DNA from: Halioglobus sp.
GTDB lineage: Bacteria; Pseudomonadota; Gammaproteobacteria; Pseudomonadales; Halieaceae
NCBI GenBank assembly: GCA_002699145.1
Contig: PABK01000017.1
Span: 1-64,000 of the forward strand
Direction: 5' to 3'
DNA length: 64,000 bases
Part shown: positions 54,625-63,909 of the stretch, in pieces
Numbering within the stretch: the first letter of the stretch is position 1
Layout: the number at the start of each line of letters is the position of its first letter
Made by a program: the position numbers and the translations under genes
The notes under the pieces: generated by a model
Databases searched by the model: none
Seen by the model: the letters and a program-made list of their open reading frames with translations, nothing else
What the model was told of the DNA's origin: nothing

Positions 54625-54787
54625 AACAACCTTCCAGAGTGGCGAAGTCAGTTATTTTTAGTTGTGTTGCCTGATACTGCCGCGTCCAGAATACGCGCTC
54701 CGGGATAGCCAGACAAGCCGGGGAAACGAGTGCGTGGGCGAGTATGAAGACGCGGTGCCTGTTGCGCAGGGGTTGCGCTAAACGAGC

Positions 54788-55909
54788 TTACAGGCGGTTC
54801 CACATCGAACTGACTACCCGGTAAACCAGGTAGATAAAAAGCAGGGGTATCGCCACTGTCTTCAACAGCAGGGACACCAGCAGGTTGATACTATTCTCGG
54901 CGAAATCGCTCAGGTCGTCATTGATCTCATTGAGTTTCTGGCGCATCTGCTCGGCGTCCGGCGGGCTGGGCAGGCTGTCCCACAGGCCGCAGCTTTCCCC
55001 GCGCCCGCGCTTTTCCAGGCAGGCCACGGTGTCATCGAGCGTGGCCAGTGAATCGCGTAGCGCCTGTGCCCGGTCGCGCAGCGCCTGCCGTTCCCGCTGC
55101 TGCACTGCAAGCGCGGAGCGCGCGTGCGCGACGTCCTCCGGGCAGGTCGGCGCCAGCGCGGAGAGTCTGCACAAGCCGCCGGCGGCCGCCTGTCGCGCCG
55201 CCAGTTCGCTCTTGGCGGCGTCGACGGTAACATCCAGTTGCGCGATCTCCTGCTGCAACTGGTCGAGCTGCGCCTGCAGCGAGCGCTGTTCCTGCGCCGC
55301 GTCCTCCAGGCCCGCCTGCGCCCGGGCCTGCGTCCTGGACAGGCTGTCGATCTCGCGCAGCTCGCCCTGGAATTTCTCCATGGCCCGGTGACGGCGCTGG
55401 TCCGCCGCGTCCAGGAACGTCGCATCCACCCAGCCGTTGGCCAGTACGACAAGGCCCAGGGAAAAGCGCAGGAAAGCGATGAGCAGGAAACCGCGCAGCA
55501 CCTGGCTGAGCAGATTTGTCCTGCCTGGCAGCAGCGCCAGGGCCGTGGCCGCCGCGGCGATACTCAGGGCAATGTTGAACAGCGTGTCCGAGACTACCGC
55601 CAGCAGTATCTTCTGCAGGGCGAGAGAGCCGAGGGCGATCAGGATCACCTCGGAGAAGCGCTCGATCAGGTCGTTGACCGGGTCCAGCACCTCGCCGATG
55701 GTGAACGTGAGAAAGGGTATGTTCAGTTCGGTGCCCTGCAGCAGCGAGACCAGCGCGTTGATGCCGCGCGCGGTGCCGTAGATCACCCCGGCGGTGGCGA
55801 TGGAGTGGTCCACCTGTTCGGCGGAGTAGCGATCCAGCGTGCCCAGCCAGCCCAGCAGCGGCAGGGCGACGATTGCCAGCAGCACGAGGTAGCGCCAGCG
55901 CGCGCTCAT
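54788..55909 (-). CDS. membrane protein with periplasmic or cytoplasmic coiled coil, unknown
   Basis: This 373-residue protein has an N-terminal hydrophobic anchor, membrane segments near 85-155, a long predicted coiled coil (about 170-330, rich in Gln, Glu, Arg and Ala) with two Cys pairs, and a final membrane helix. The family is unknown to me; it may be a conserved gammaproteobacterial membrane protein. Its ATG overlaps the TGA of gph by 4 bp, so the two are co-translated. No catalytic motif. Confidence 0.7.
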   Translation of the reverse strand: MSARWRYLVLLAIVALPLLGWLGTLDRYSAEQVDHSIATAGVIYGTARGINALVSLLQGTELNIPFLTFTIGEVLDPVNDLIERFSEVILIALGSLALQKILLAVVSDTLFNIALSIAAAATALALLPGRTNLLSQVLRGFLLIAFLRFSLGLVVLANGWVDATFLDAADQRRHRAMEKFQGELREIDSLSRTQARAQAGLEDAAQEQRSLQAQLDQLQQEIAQLDVTVDAAKSELAARQAAAGGLCRLSALAPTCPEDVAHARSALAVQQRERQALRDRAQALRDSLATLDDTVACLEKRGRGESCGLWDSLPSPPDAEQMRQKLNEINDDLSDFAENSINLLVSLLLKTVAIPLLFIYLVYRVVSSMWNRL

Positions 55910-56574
55910 GCGCGTTGAGCCCGCGCCACCACCGCCGGCAATTCATCGAAAGCGTCGAAGGCCCAGTCGTGGTGCAATTGCGCGACCGGCGTCTTGCGGT
56001 AGCCGCCGGTGAACAGGGCGAAGGGCACGCCGGCGCGCAGCGCGGTCTGCGCGTCCACCTCGCTGTCGCCGACGTAGAGCAGCCTGTCGCCGCCGAGCGC
56101 GTCCCGCGCATGCAGCAGCATCCCGGGTTCGGGCTTGCGCGTGTCCAGCATGCCGCCGGCGACGACCACGTCGAAGACATCGTGCAGTTGCATGTGGCGC
56201 AGTACCGCGCGCGCCGGCGCTTCGGGTTTGTTGGTGCACAGGCCCAGGCGGTGGCCGCTGGCGCGCAGGCGGTCGAGCATGTCGCGCGCGCCGGGATAGA
56301 ATTCCGCGCGTTCCACGGCGTGTTCGTAGTGTGCGAGGAACTCCGCGAGCAGCGCCGCGTGTACGTCGTCGGTGTCGTCGATATCACGCGCCGCCATCAT
56401 GCGGTGCACGAACACCGCGGCGCCTTCGCCGACGAAGCGCCGTGTTTCCTCGAGGCTCAGCGCGCGCCGGCCCAGCGGGCAAAGCACCGTCGCCGCCACC
56501 GCACAAATGTCCGGCGCACTGTCGATCAGCGTGCCGTCGAGGTCGAAAACGATGTCGATCGCAGTGCCCGGCAA
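55906..56574 (-). CDS. gph: phosphoglycolate phosphatase
   Basis: This 222-residue HAD hydrolase has FDLDGTLIDSAPD at the N-terminus, GLCTNKPE in motif II and DTRKPEPGM followed by YVGDSEVDAQTA for motifs III and IV. It dephosphorylates 2-phosphoglycolate formed in DNA repair or photorespiration. The start is taken as TTG 56574, since the frame has no ATG after the SDR stop at 56592; that start is not certain. Confidence 0.88.
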   Translation of the reverse strand: MPGTAIDIVFDLDGTLIDSAPDICAVAATVLCPLGRRALSLEETRRFVGEGAAVFVHRMMAARDIDDTDDVHAALLAEFLAHYEHAVERAEFYPGARDMLDRLRASGHRLGLCTNKPEAPARAVLRHMQLHDVFDVVVAGGMLDTRKPEPGMLLHARDALGGDRLLYVGDSEVDAQTALRAGVPFALFTGGYRKTPVAQLHHDWAFDAFDELPAVVARAQRA

Positions 56575-56591
56575 GGGTTCAGTGCCCCGGG

Positions 56592-57371
56592 CTAGCGCTT
56601 GCGGCCGGGCGCGCGGAACAGGCGCCGGGTCCATACCGACTGGAACAGTGGGTCCAGCCAGCGGTACAGCCGGCCGGAGATGCACACCGGCTTGCCCGCT
56701 TCCACCGCCCTGATGCCGTCGGCCACGACCGTCTCGGCGGAGTACCACAGCCAGCCCGGCAGCGCGTCTTTCATGTCCGCCAGCCCGGCGGTCTCGTGGA
56801 ACTCGGTGTGTGTGAATCCCGGGCACAGGGCACAGACGTTGACGCCGCTGCCCTTGAGAGTAACGGCCAACGCCTCGGACAGCGCCACCACGTAGGCCTT
56901 GCTCGGCGAATAGTTGCAGCCGTCGGCGCGCGGCAGGCGGGCCGCCACCGAGGCGATATTGATGACGCGGCCGAATCCGCGCTCGCGCATGGGCGGCACG
57001 AGCAGGTGGCACAGCTGCGCCACCGAGGTCATCATGAGCTGGTAGAAATCCCTGTGCTCGTCCCAGTCGCGGTCCTCCAGCAGGTCGGGCCCGGCGATGC
57101 CGGCGTTGTTGACCAGGTAGTCCACCTGCAACCCGCGCGCCTGTAGTTCGTCGAATAACCTCTGCGGCGCCGCGGGGTCGGACAGGTCGGCGGTGATGAT
57201 GTGGCACTCGATGCCTTGCCTGTCCTGTAATTGCTGCGCAAGGGCGCGCAACCTGTCCTCGCGCCGCGCCACGAGGACGAGATCGTAATCCATCGCCGCG
57301 AGCTGGCGCGCGAACTCCGCGCCCAGCCCGGCGGAGGAGCCGGTGATCAATGCGCTGCGTCGTTCAGCCAT
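56592..57371 (-). CDS. short-chain dehydrogenase/reductase
   Basis: This 259-residue classical SDR has TGSSAGLG at about 10-17, NNAG (VNNAGIAG), NIASVAARLP with the catalytic Ser, and Y-S-P-S-K. It resembles DltE-like/YqjQ-like cytoplasmic oxidoreductases of unknown substrate. It is the head of the minus-strand run toward gph and lies 10 bp after bepA. Confidence 0.9.
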   Translation of the reverse strand: MAERRSALITGSSAGLGAEFARQLAAMDYDLVLVARREDRLRALAQQLQDRQGIECHIITADLSDPAAPQRLFDELQARGLQVDYLVNNAGIAGPDLLEDRDWDEHRDFYQLMMTSVAQLCHLLVPPMRERGFGRVINIASVAARLPRADGCNYSPSKAYVVALSEALAVTLKGSGVNVCALCPGFTHTEFHETAGLADMKDALPGWLWYSAETVVADGIRAVEAGKPVCISGRLYRWLDPLFQSVWTRRLFRAPGRKR

Positions 57372-57381
57372 GGCGTCTGTC

Positions 57382-58833
57382 CTACTCCAGTTGCCCGAGC
57401 GCGCGTCCCACGTTGCGGAAGTAGGCGATGCGGGTATGCAGGCGCTCGACGGTGACGTTGTTGGTGGCCTTGGGCAGGGCGAGATTGAGCTGCTCGATGG
57501 CCTGCTCGATCGCCCCGTTGAGGTAGAAATACTCCGCCCGGGACTGGTGCAGGCCGAGGATATTGCCCGCCTTGCCCTGGACCTCGGCCAGCTGGTACCA
57601 CAGTTGCGCATCGCTGGAGTGCTTGCGCGCGTGCCGCGACAGCAGCCTGTCCGCCTTTTCGTAGTAGCCGCCTTTTTCGTAGGCCGTGCCCAGTGTCATG
57701 GTGATAGGGTGATTGCCGGGCGATATTTCCAGGCCGTCCTGCAACATGCCGATGGCGATGTCGTATTGCTCCTGTCCTATGTCGATGTTGGCGTCGGCCA
57801 CCAGGTAGGTGATGTTGTCCGGGCGGTACTCGCGCATGGGCTGCAGCAGTTCGCGCGCCTCGGCGAAATCGCCATTTTCGGTTAGCGCCAGCACCAGCCC
57901 GTACTGGGCCGGGACCGCCTGCTTGCCGCCGCTGGCGCGTTTTTCGCGGAAGCGCGCCACCGCCTTGCCGCTGTCGTCGAAGAAGCTGACTTCCACGCGC
58001 GCGCGCATGAGCTGGAAATTGGGGTCGTCCTGGTAGATGCGTTTGGGGTAGGTGGCGGCGCGGTTCTTTGCGTCCGCGATGCGGCTTTCCGTCAATGGGT
58101 GGGTGAGCAGGAATTCCGGCGGCGTCGCTCCGTAGCGGCGCGAGTCCGCCTGCATCACCTCGAACATTCCGGCGGCGCCGCCTGGGTCCAGGCCGGCGTT
58201 GACCTGGTTTTGCATACCCACGCGGTCCGCTTCCTGTTCGTGCTGGCGGCTGTAGCGCAACTGGCTGTCCATGGCCGCCGCCTGGCCTCCCATAATCGCC
58301 GCCATGCCGGCGTCGCCGGCGCCGGCGGCAATGGCCACCAGGCCGCCGAGCAGGCCCGCCATCATCGCCGCGCTGGACTGTTTCTGCGCCTCGATGCCGC
58401 GGGCGAAATGTCGCTGGCTGAGGTGGGCCAGTTCGTGGGTGAGCACAGAGGTGAACTGCGCCTCGTTCTGCGCCTTGGCGATCAGGCCCGTGTGTACGCC
58501 CACCACGCCGCCGGGTACGGCGAAGGCGTTGATGCTGCGGTTGTCCACCAGTACCAGTTCCAGGCGCCGTTCGCGCAGCTGGCTGGACACCGCCAGGCGG
58601 TACAGCAGGTTCTCCACGTAGTCCTGCAACAGGGGGTCGTCGACCACCGGCGCCTGGCGGCGGAAGGACATCAGCCAGGCGCGTCCCAGATAGTATTCCT
58701 GGTTCAGGGAAACCGCGTTGCCCTCGCCGAAACCGGGCAGGTTGTAGTCGCCGGAATCCGCGCGCGCGGTCGCTGCGGCGAGCAGGCAAAGCAGGCAAAG
58801 CAGGCGTAACGGCAGTGTGAGATTTCGTGTCAT
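57382..58833 (-). CDS. bepA: M48 beta-barrel assembly-enhancing protease BepA
   Basis: This 483-residue periplasmic protein has a signal peptide ending near ARADS, HELAH at 133-137 and HEQEADRVG with the third zinc ligand. A C-terminal TPR domain of about 200 residues follows. BepA checks LptD and other outer-membrane proteins with the BAM complex. The length and TPR tail distinguish it from the M48 lipoprotein at 8355-9167. I start at ATG 58833, where the signal peptide begins. Confidence 0.93.
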   Translation of the reverse strand: MTRNLTLPLRLLCLLCLLAAATARADSGDYNLPGFGEGNAVSLNQEYYLGRAWLMSFRRQAPVVDDPLLQDYVENLLYRLAVSSQLRERRLELVLVDNRSINAFAVPGGVVGVHTGLIAKAQNEAQFTSVLTHELAHLSQRHFARGIEAQKQSSAAMMAGLLGGLVAIAAGAGDAGMAAIMGGQAAAMDSQLRYSRQHEQEADRVGMQNQVNAGLDPGGAAGMFEVMQADSRRYGATPPEFLLTHPLTESRIADAKNRAATYPKRIYQDDPNFQLMRARVEVSFFDDSGKAVARFREKRASGGKQAVPAQYGLVLALTENGDFAEARELLQPMREYRPDNITYLVADANIDIGQEQYDIAIGMLQDGLEISPGNHPITMTLGTAYEKGGYYEKADRLLSRHARKHSSDAQLWYQLAEVQGKAGNILGLHQSRAEYFYLNGAIEQAIEQLNLALPKATNNVTVERLHTRIAYFRNVGRALGQLE

Positions 58834-58982
58834 GGCCGGCCAGAGGATAGCACCGGTCCCGCATTGAAGATACGGCGGGGCGATGTTCGCGACGGGGGGC
58901 ATGGATTTTTGCCGGGCCGCCTTCTATGCTTCGGGTTTACGCCGGGACCGCCGGTCCCGCTTTGCCCCAGCCCGGAGCCTGC
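58834..58982. promoter_or_regulatory. divergent intergenic region
   Basis: The 149 bp between bepA and the solute-binding-protein gene must hold both promoters. I see no strong consensus -35/-10 pair. Confidence 0.4.
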
Positions 58983-59795
58983 ATGCGCGCATTCACCCGC
59001 CGAGTCGTCAATACTTTCCTCATGACCTGCCTGCTGCTGGTCGCTGGCGCCGCCCACGCCGCGAGCCCGGTACTCGACCGGGTGGTGGAGCAGGGCGTGC
59101 TGCGCGTGGGCATGTCCGTGGACCAGCCGCCTTTCAATATGCGCAACCGCAAAAAGGAGATTGTCGGTTTTGACGTCGACCTGGCGCGGGCGCTGGCCAC
59201 GGCGATGCAGGTGAAGCTGGAGATCGTGGAGATGCCGTTCGGCGAGCTGCTCGATGCCCTGCAGGCGGGAAGGGCGGACATGGCCATCTCCGGACTCACC
59301 ATCACCCCGGAACGCACGCGGCGGGTCAGCTTTGTCGGCCCCTACACCCTGTCGGGCAAGTCCATTCTCACCACCGCGCGCATCGCGCAGGTGGTGCAAA
59401 GCGCGGAGGAGTTCAACGACGACCAGGTGCGTATCGTCGCGCTGGAAAAATCCACCAGCGAGCGCTTCGTGCAGCGCAGGCTGCCCGAGGCGTTCCTGCA
59501 CAGCATCGCCAACTACAACGAGGGTATCCAGATGCTGGTCACCGGCGAGGTCGACGCCATGGTCGCGGACCTGCATATTCTCAAGCTGGCGAAACTGCGT
59601 TACCCGGATGCCGGGCTGGGCATTCTCGAACCACAGTTGTCGGTGGAGCCCCTGGGTATCGCCATACCCGGCGGCGACCCGCAGTTCGAGAACCTGCTGC
59701 GCAACTACCTGCTCGCCTTCGAACAGGCCGGCCTGCTACCGCGATTGCGCGCCGCCTGGTTCGAGAACAACAGCTGGATAGCCACCCTGCCATGA
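58983..59795 (+). CDS. amino-acid-type ABC solute-binding protein (PBP type 2)
   Basis: This 270-residue periplasmic binding protein has a signal peptide ending AHAAS. It has the family's VLRVGMSVDQPPFNM and GFDVDLARALATAM segments and DMAISGLTITPERTRRVSF, giving two lobes. It would bind an amino acid or polyamine. No permease or ATPase follows; instead it overlaps a glutamine-synthetase-like gene by 4 bp. It might act as a sensor or scavenger. ATG 58983 follows CGGAG. Confidence 0.88.
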   Translation: MRAFTRRVVNTFLMTCLLLVAGAAHAASPVLDRVVEQGVLRVGMSVDQPPFNMRNRKKEIVGFDVDLARALATAMQVKLEIVEMPFGELLDALQAGRADMAISGLTITPERTRRVSFVGPYTLSGKSILTTARIAQVVQSAEEFNDDQVRIVALEKSTSERFVQRRLPEAFLHSIANYNEGIQMLVTGEVDAMVADLHILKLAKLRYPDAGLGILEPQLSVEPLGIAIPGGDPQFENLLRNYLLAFEQAGLLPRLRAAWFENNSWIATLP

Positions 59796-61162
59796 ACGCT
59801 CGAGATGTGAAGACCGCCGCCGACGCCCGTGCCATCGTGGAGGCGCGCAATCTCGCCCACGTCAAGGTCGGCGTGTTCGACAACGACGGTATCCTGCGCG
59901 GCAAGTACATGAGTCGCGACAAGTTCCTCGCCGCGCTGGACAAGGGCTTCGGCTTTTGCGACGTGGTGCTGGGCTGGGACTGCCAGGACCAGCTTTACGA
60001 CAACGCCGCCTACACCGGCTGGCACACCGGCTACCCGGACGCGCCGGTGCGCATCCTGCCCGACACCTGCCGCGAATTGCCGCTGGAGGAGGGCGCCGGA
60101 CTGCTGTTTCTCGCCGAGTTCGATGGCGCGGCCGCGGCGGTCTGCCCGCGCAACACGCTCAGGCGCGTGCTGCAGCGCGCCGCGGACATGGGTTACTCGG
60201 CGCGCGCCGCGCTGGAATACGAGTTCTTCCTGTTCGAGGAGACCCCGCACAGCCTGCGCGAAAAGGACTACCGTGACCTGAAGCCGATCACCCCGGGCTG
60301 GTTCGGCTACTCGGTGCTCAACAACTCGGTGCACGCAGGGCTTTACGCGCGCATCCTGGAGCTGGCGCAGGCCATGGACTTCCCCCTGGAGGGCCTGCAC
60401 GAGGAGTCCGGCCCCGGCGTGATCGAGGCGGCGATCACCGTGGACGACGCGCTGGCGGCGGCGGACAAGGCCGCCCTGTTCAAGACCTTCATCAAGGTGC
60501 TGGCGCAGCAGCACGGCCTGATGGCCACTTTCATGGCGCGCTGGTCGCCGGATTATCCCGGCCAGAGCGGGCACGTGCACCTGTCCCTGCGCGGCGCCGA
60601 GGATGCCGCGGTATTCCACGACGCGGCTTGCGAACACAACATGAGCGATACGCAGCGCCACTTCCTGGCGGGACAGCAGCGCCTGATGGCCGAGTTCCTC
60701 GCCCTGGTGGCGCCCACGGTGAACAGTTACACCAGGCTGGTGCCCGGCTTCTGGGCGCCCGACAGCGCCAGCTGGGGGGTGGAGAACCGCACCACGGCGC
60801 TGCGGCTGATCCCCGGCGGGCCGGCGGCGCAACGCATCGAGTACCGCATCGGCTCCGCCGACAGCAATCCCTACCTGGCGCTGGCCGCCGCCCTGGGCTC
60901 CGGCCTGGCGGGGATCGCGGGCGGCTGGGAACCCACCGCCGCGGTGTCCGGCAGCGCCTACGAGATGCAGCATCCTGAGGCGCTTACCCTGCCGCGCACC
61001 CTGTGGGACGCCGCGCAGAGACTGCAGTCCTCAGACACGGCCCGCGACCTGTTCGGCGACGCCTTCGTCGACCACTTCGGCGCCTCGCGGGAATGGGAGG
61101 AGAGAGAGTTCAGGCGGCACATCTCCGACTGGGAACTGCGCCGCTACTTCGACATTATCTGA
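59792..61162 (+). CDS. glutamine-synthetase-family ligase (gamma-glutamylpolyamine-type)
   Basis: This 456-residue GS-fold protein has the ATP and metal regions ALEYEFFLFEE, GLHEESGPGVIEAAI, SGHVHLSLRG and ENRTTALRLIPGG/RIEYRIGSADSNPYLALAA. The N-terminal beta-grasp domain is short. It belongs to the GlnT/PuuA side of the family, which glutamylates amines. With the solute-binding protein and Fe-alcohol dehydrogenase it suggests use of amines or polyamines (inference). Confidence 0.87.
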   Translation: MNARDVKTAADARAIVEARNLAHVKVGVFDNDGILRGKYMSRDKFLAALDKGFGFCDVVLGWDCQDQLYDNAAYTGWHTGYPDAPVRILPDTCRELPLEEGAGLLFLAEFDGAAAAVCPRNTLRRVLQRAADMGYSARAALEYEFFLFEETPHSLREKDYRDLKPITPGWFGYSVLNNSVHAGLYARILELAQAMDFPLEGLHEESGPGVIEAAITVDDALAAADKAALFKTFIKVLAQQHGLMATFMARWSPDYPGQSGHVHLSLRGAEDAAVFHDAACEHNMSDTQRHFLAGQQRLMAEFLALVAPTVNSYTRLVPGFWAPDSASWGVENRTTALRLIPGGPAAQRIEYRIGSADSNPYLALAAALGSGLAGIAGGWEPTAAVSGSAYEMQHPEALTLPRTLWDAAQRLQSSDTARDLFGDAFVDHFGASREWEEREFRRHISDWELRRYFDII

Positions 61163-61178
61163 GCCGGGAGGCCCGCGC

Positions 61179-62351
61179 ATGCAAGCCGGCGACTGGAATT
61201 TCCCCACGGCGATACGCTTCGGCGCCGGGCGCATCGCGGAACTGCCCGCGGTGCTCGGGCCGCTGGGCATGCGGCGGCCGCTGCTGGTCACCGACGAGGG
61301 GCTGGCGGCGCTGCCCATCGTCACCGACGCCCTCGCGCTGTTGCGCGACGCCGGCGTCGACGCGCGCCTGTACAGCGATGTGCAGGGCAATCCCACCGGC
61401 GCCAACGTCGTCGCCGGCGCGGCGCTGCTGCGCGACGAGCAACGCGACGGGGTGATCGCCATGGGCGGCGGTTCGGCCCTGGACGCGGGCAAGGCTATCG
61501 CCATGCTCGCCGGGCAGGACGGCCGCCTGTGGGACTACGCCGACGGCGAGGATGCCTGGACGCGTATCGACGCCGCGGCCATCCTGCCGGTGGTCGCCGT
61601 GCCCACCACCGCCGGCACCGGCTCGGAGGTGGGCCGCGCCGCGGTGATTCTCGACGAGCAGGCGCAGAGCAAAAAGATCATCTGGCACCCCGGCATGCTG
61701 CCGCGGGTGGTGATCTCCGATCCCGCGCTCACCGTGGGATTGCCGCCCGACGTCACTGCCTGGACCGGCATCGACGCCATGGTGCACGCCATCGAGGCGT
61801 ACTGCTCGCCGGCCTTCCACCCCATGGCCGAGGGCATCGCGGTTGAGGCCATCCGCCTGGTGGCGCGCTGGTTGCCGGTGGCGGTGGCGGACGGCGCCAA
61901 TATCGAGGCGCGCGGCAACATGCTCGCGGCTGCCTCCATGGGGGCCACCGCCTTCCAGAAGGGGCTGGGCTCGGTACACTCGGTTTCCCACGTGGTGGGC
62001 GCCCTGTACAACACGCACCACGGCCTGACCAACGCCATCGTCCTGCCCTTCGGCCTGACGCAGAACCTGCCCGCCTGCGGCGACAAGCTGGCGCACCTGG
62101 CGCGCGTGCTGCAGCTGCCCGAGGTGTCCGCCGGCGGCTTCATCGACTACATTTTTCGCCTGCGCCAGGAGCTGCAGATCCCGCCGGCGCTGGCGCAACT
62201 GGGCGTGGACGCGGCGCGGGCGCGGGAGATTGGCCAGCTCGCCTTTGCCGACCCGTCGACTCCCGGCAACGCCATGCCCGTGGACGCCGCGGACCTGGAA
62301 CGGCTTTTTCGCGCGGCGCAGAGCGGCGACGTGGCGGAGCTGCGCTCGTGA
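61179..62351 (+). CDS. iron-containing alcohol dehydrogenase
   Basis: This 390-residue group III alcohol dehydrogenase has GGGSALDAGKA for NAD(P), AVPTTAGTGSEVGRAAV, and the metal-binding residues in GIDAMVHAIEAY (Asp, His) and SVHSVSHVVGALYNTHHG (two His). It interconverts an alcohol or aldehyde; the aldehyde from amine catabolism would fit the neighbours. The next gene starts GTGA, overlapping its stop. Confidence 0.92.
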   Translation: MQAGDWNFPTAIRFGAGRIAELPAVLGPLGMRRPLLVTDEGLAALPIVTDALALLRDAGVDARLYSDVQGNPTGANVVAGAALLRDEQRDGVIAMGGGSALDAGKAIAMLAGQDGRLWDYADGEDAWTRIDAAAILPVVAVPTTAGTGSEVGRAAVILDEQAQSKKIIWHPGMLPRVVISDPALTVGLPPDVTAWTGIDAMVHAIEAYCSPAFHPMAEGIAVEAIRLVARWLPVAVADGANIEARGNMLAAASMGATAFQKGLGSVHSVSHVVGALYNTHHGLTNAIVLPFGLTQNLPACGDKLAHLARVLQLPEVSAGGFIDYIFRLRQELQIPPALAQLGVDAARAREIGQLAFADPSTPGNAMPVDAADLERLFRAAQSGDVAELRS

Positions 62352-62833
62352 CGGCGGGTGGCGAACAGGCCCTGCGCAGCTGCGGCGACTGCACCGCCTG
62401 CTGCCAGGGCTGGCTGCGCTCGGAGTTGCTGGACATGCGCCCGGGCAAGCCCTGTCGGCACTGCAGCGCCCAGGGCTGCGCCATTTACGCCGAGCGGCCC
62501 CAGGACCCGTGCATCGATTTCACCTGCGCCTGGCTGCACCCGGAGAGCGGCCTGCCCGAGGACATGCGGCCGGACCGCTGCGGCGCCATCGTCAAGTGGC
62601 GCAGCCGCTGGCGCGGCTGGGAAACGGTGAGCGCCCTGCCGGTGGGCGAGAAAATCCCCGACGCCACCCTGCGCCGCCTGGTCGACTACGCCAGGGAGCG
62701 GCAGCAGCCGATCATCTTCCTGCAGCACGAGGTAGAGGACGGCGAGTTCACCGGTTCGCGCCACCTGGCTACCGGCACGCCGGCATTCATCGCGCAGGCA
62801 AAAAACGGCCTGCGCACCGAGGACGTGTGGTGA
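62348..62833 (+). CDS. cysteine-cluster protein (YkgJ-like)
   Basis: This 161-residue cytoplasmic protein is rich in Cys (CGDCTACC, CRHCSAQGC, PCIDFTC, RCGAI), as in YkgJ/Fe-S or Zn-chelating proteins. No other motif is visible. It may bind a metal for the neighbouring enzymes, or be a maturation factor. The start is GTG 62348, coupled to the dehydrogenase. Confidence 0.75.
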   Translation: MTAGGEQALRSCGDCTACCQGWLRSELLDMRPGKPCRHCSAQGCAIYAERPQDPCIDFTCAWLHPESGLPEDMRPDRCGAIVKWRSRWRGWETVSALPVGEKIPDATLRRLVDYARERQQPIIFLQHEVEDGEFTGSRHLATGTPAFIAQAKNGLRTEDVW

Positions 62834-62918
62834 GGGCGACAGCCGTCGCGGCACTTTGCCACGCCGGGGGCCGCCTGCTAACCTGAGCGCCACTGAACAT
62901 TTTTCGGCGGGAAACCCA

Positions 62919-63791
62919 ATGCAAGACCTGTTTCGCCACGCACTGCTGGCCTGCCTGTTGCTGGCGGGCGCCCAGGGCGTTCACGCACAGGGCGAGCGCG
63001 GCAGCGTCGTCATCAGCACCGGCCTGGAGGGCGGCGGCTACTGGAGTGCGGGCGAGCGCCTGCGCGCGGTGGCCGCGGAGGTCGGCGTGGACGTGGAAAA
63101 CCGCAGCAGCTCCGGTTCGCTGATGAACCTGGAGCGCCTGTTCGACAGCGGCAGCCCGGTGAGCCTCGCCTTCGCCCAGGCCGACGCCGTGGAGTACTTC
63201 GCCGGGCAAAACCCCGAGATCGCGCCGGCCATCGGCACACTGCACAGCATTGGCCAGGAGTGCGTGTTCATCATCAGTCGCAGCGACGATGACATCAAGA
63301 CGCTCAAGGACATGCGCAAGTCCGAACGCATGCAGCTGGGCATCAAGAGCCCGCAGAGCGGCATCTGGGTGACCTACCACAGCATGATGCAGCGGGTGCC
63401 CGGCCTGGACGGCGTGACCCTCATCTACGGCGATACCATCGAGCGCATGAACCACCTGCTCAGCCCGCTCACCAACATCGACCGCGCGGTCATGGTGGTG
63501 CACGGCACGGACGCGCACTCGCCGGAGATCGAGATGGCGGCGAAAGACCCCGACAACTACCGCTTCGTCGATATCGAGGACGAGCGCCTGACCCGCGCGG
63601 TGGACGGCGGCGAACCCCTCTACCAGCGCAAGAAAGTGCGTTCCGGCGTCGCCGAGGAGTCCGGCAAGGTGGAGACCATTTGCGTGCGCGGGCTGCTGGT
63701 GGCCAATCGCAACAAACTGACCAGCGCGCAGTTCGATGCGGTACAGGGCTTCGTCCAGGCGCGCTGGGCGGAGATTCATCCCGAGCCGTAG
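62919..63791 (+). CDS. TAXI-family TRAP transporter solute-binding protein
   Basis: This 290-residue periplasmic protein has a signal peptide ending VHAQG and the TAXI motifs SVVISTGLEGGGYWSAGERL and VENRSSSGSLMNLERL, followed by AFAQADAVEYF. TAXI receptors bind glutamate- or other carboxylate-like solutes for TRAP permeases. No permease gene is in reach, so it may work with a distant one or as an orphan receptor. Confidence 0.88.
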   Translation: MQDLFRHALLACLLLAGAQGVHAQGERGSVVISTGLEGGGYWSAGERLRAVAAEVGVDVENRSSSGSLMNLERLFDSGSPVSLAFAQADAVEYFAGQNPEIAPAIGTLHSIGQECVFIISRSDDDIKTLKDMRKSERMQLGIKSPQSGIWVTYHSMMQRVPGLDGVTLIYGDTIERMNHLLSPLTNIDRAVMVVHGTDAHSPEIEMAAKDPDNYRFVDIEDERLTRAVDGGEPLYQRKKVRSGVAEESGKVETICVRGLLVANRNKLTSAQFDAVQGFVQARWAEIHPEP

Positions 63792-63909
63792 CGGCGCGCC
63801 GCACCCGACCCGCTGGCGTTTGCCCGGCGGGCGTCTATCCTGCAGACAGTACACGCGGATACCGCAGGCGGTGTCCCGGACTTCCGTGTGACGTCATGGA
63901 GGGCAGGAT

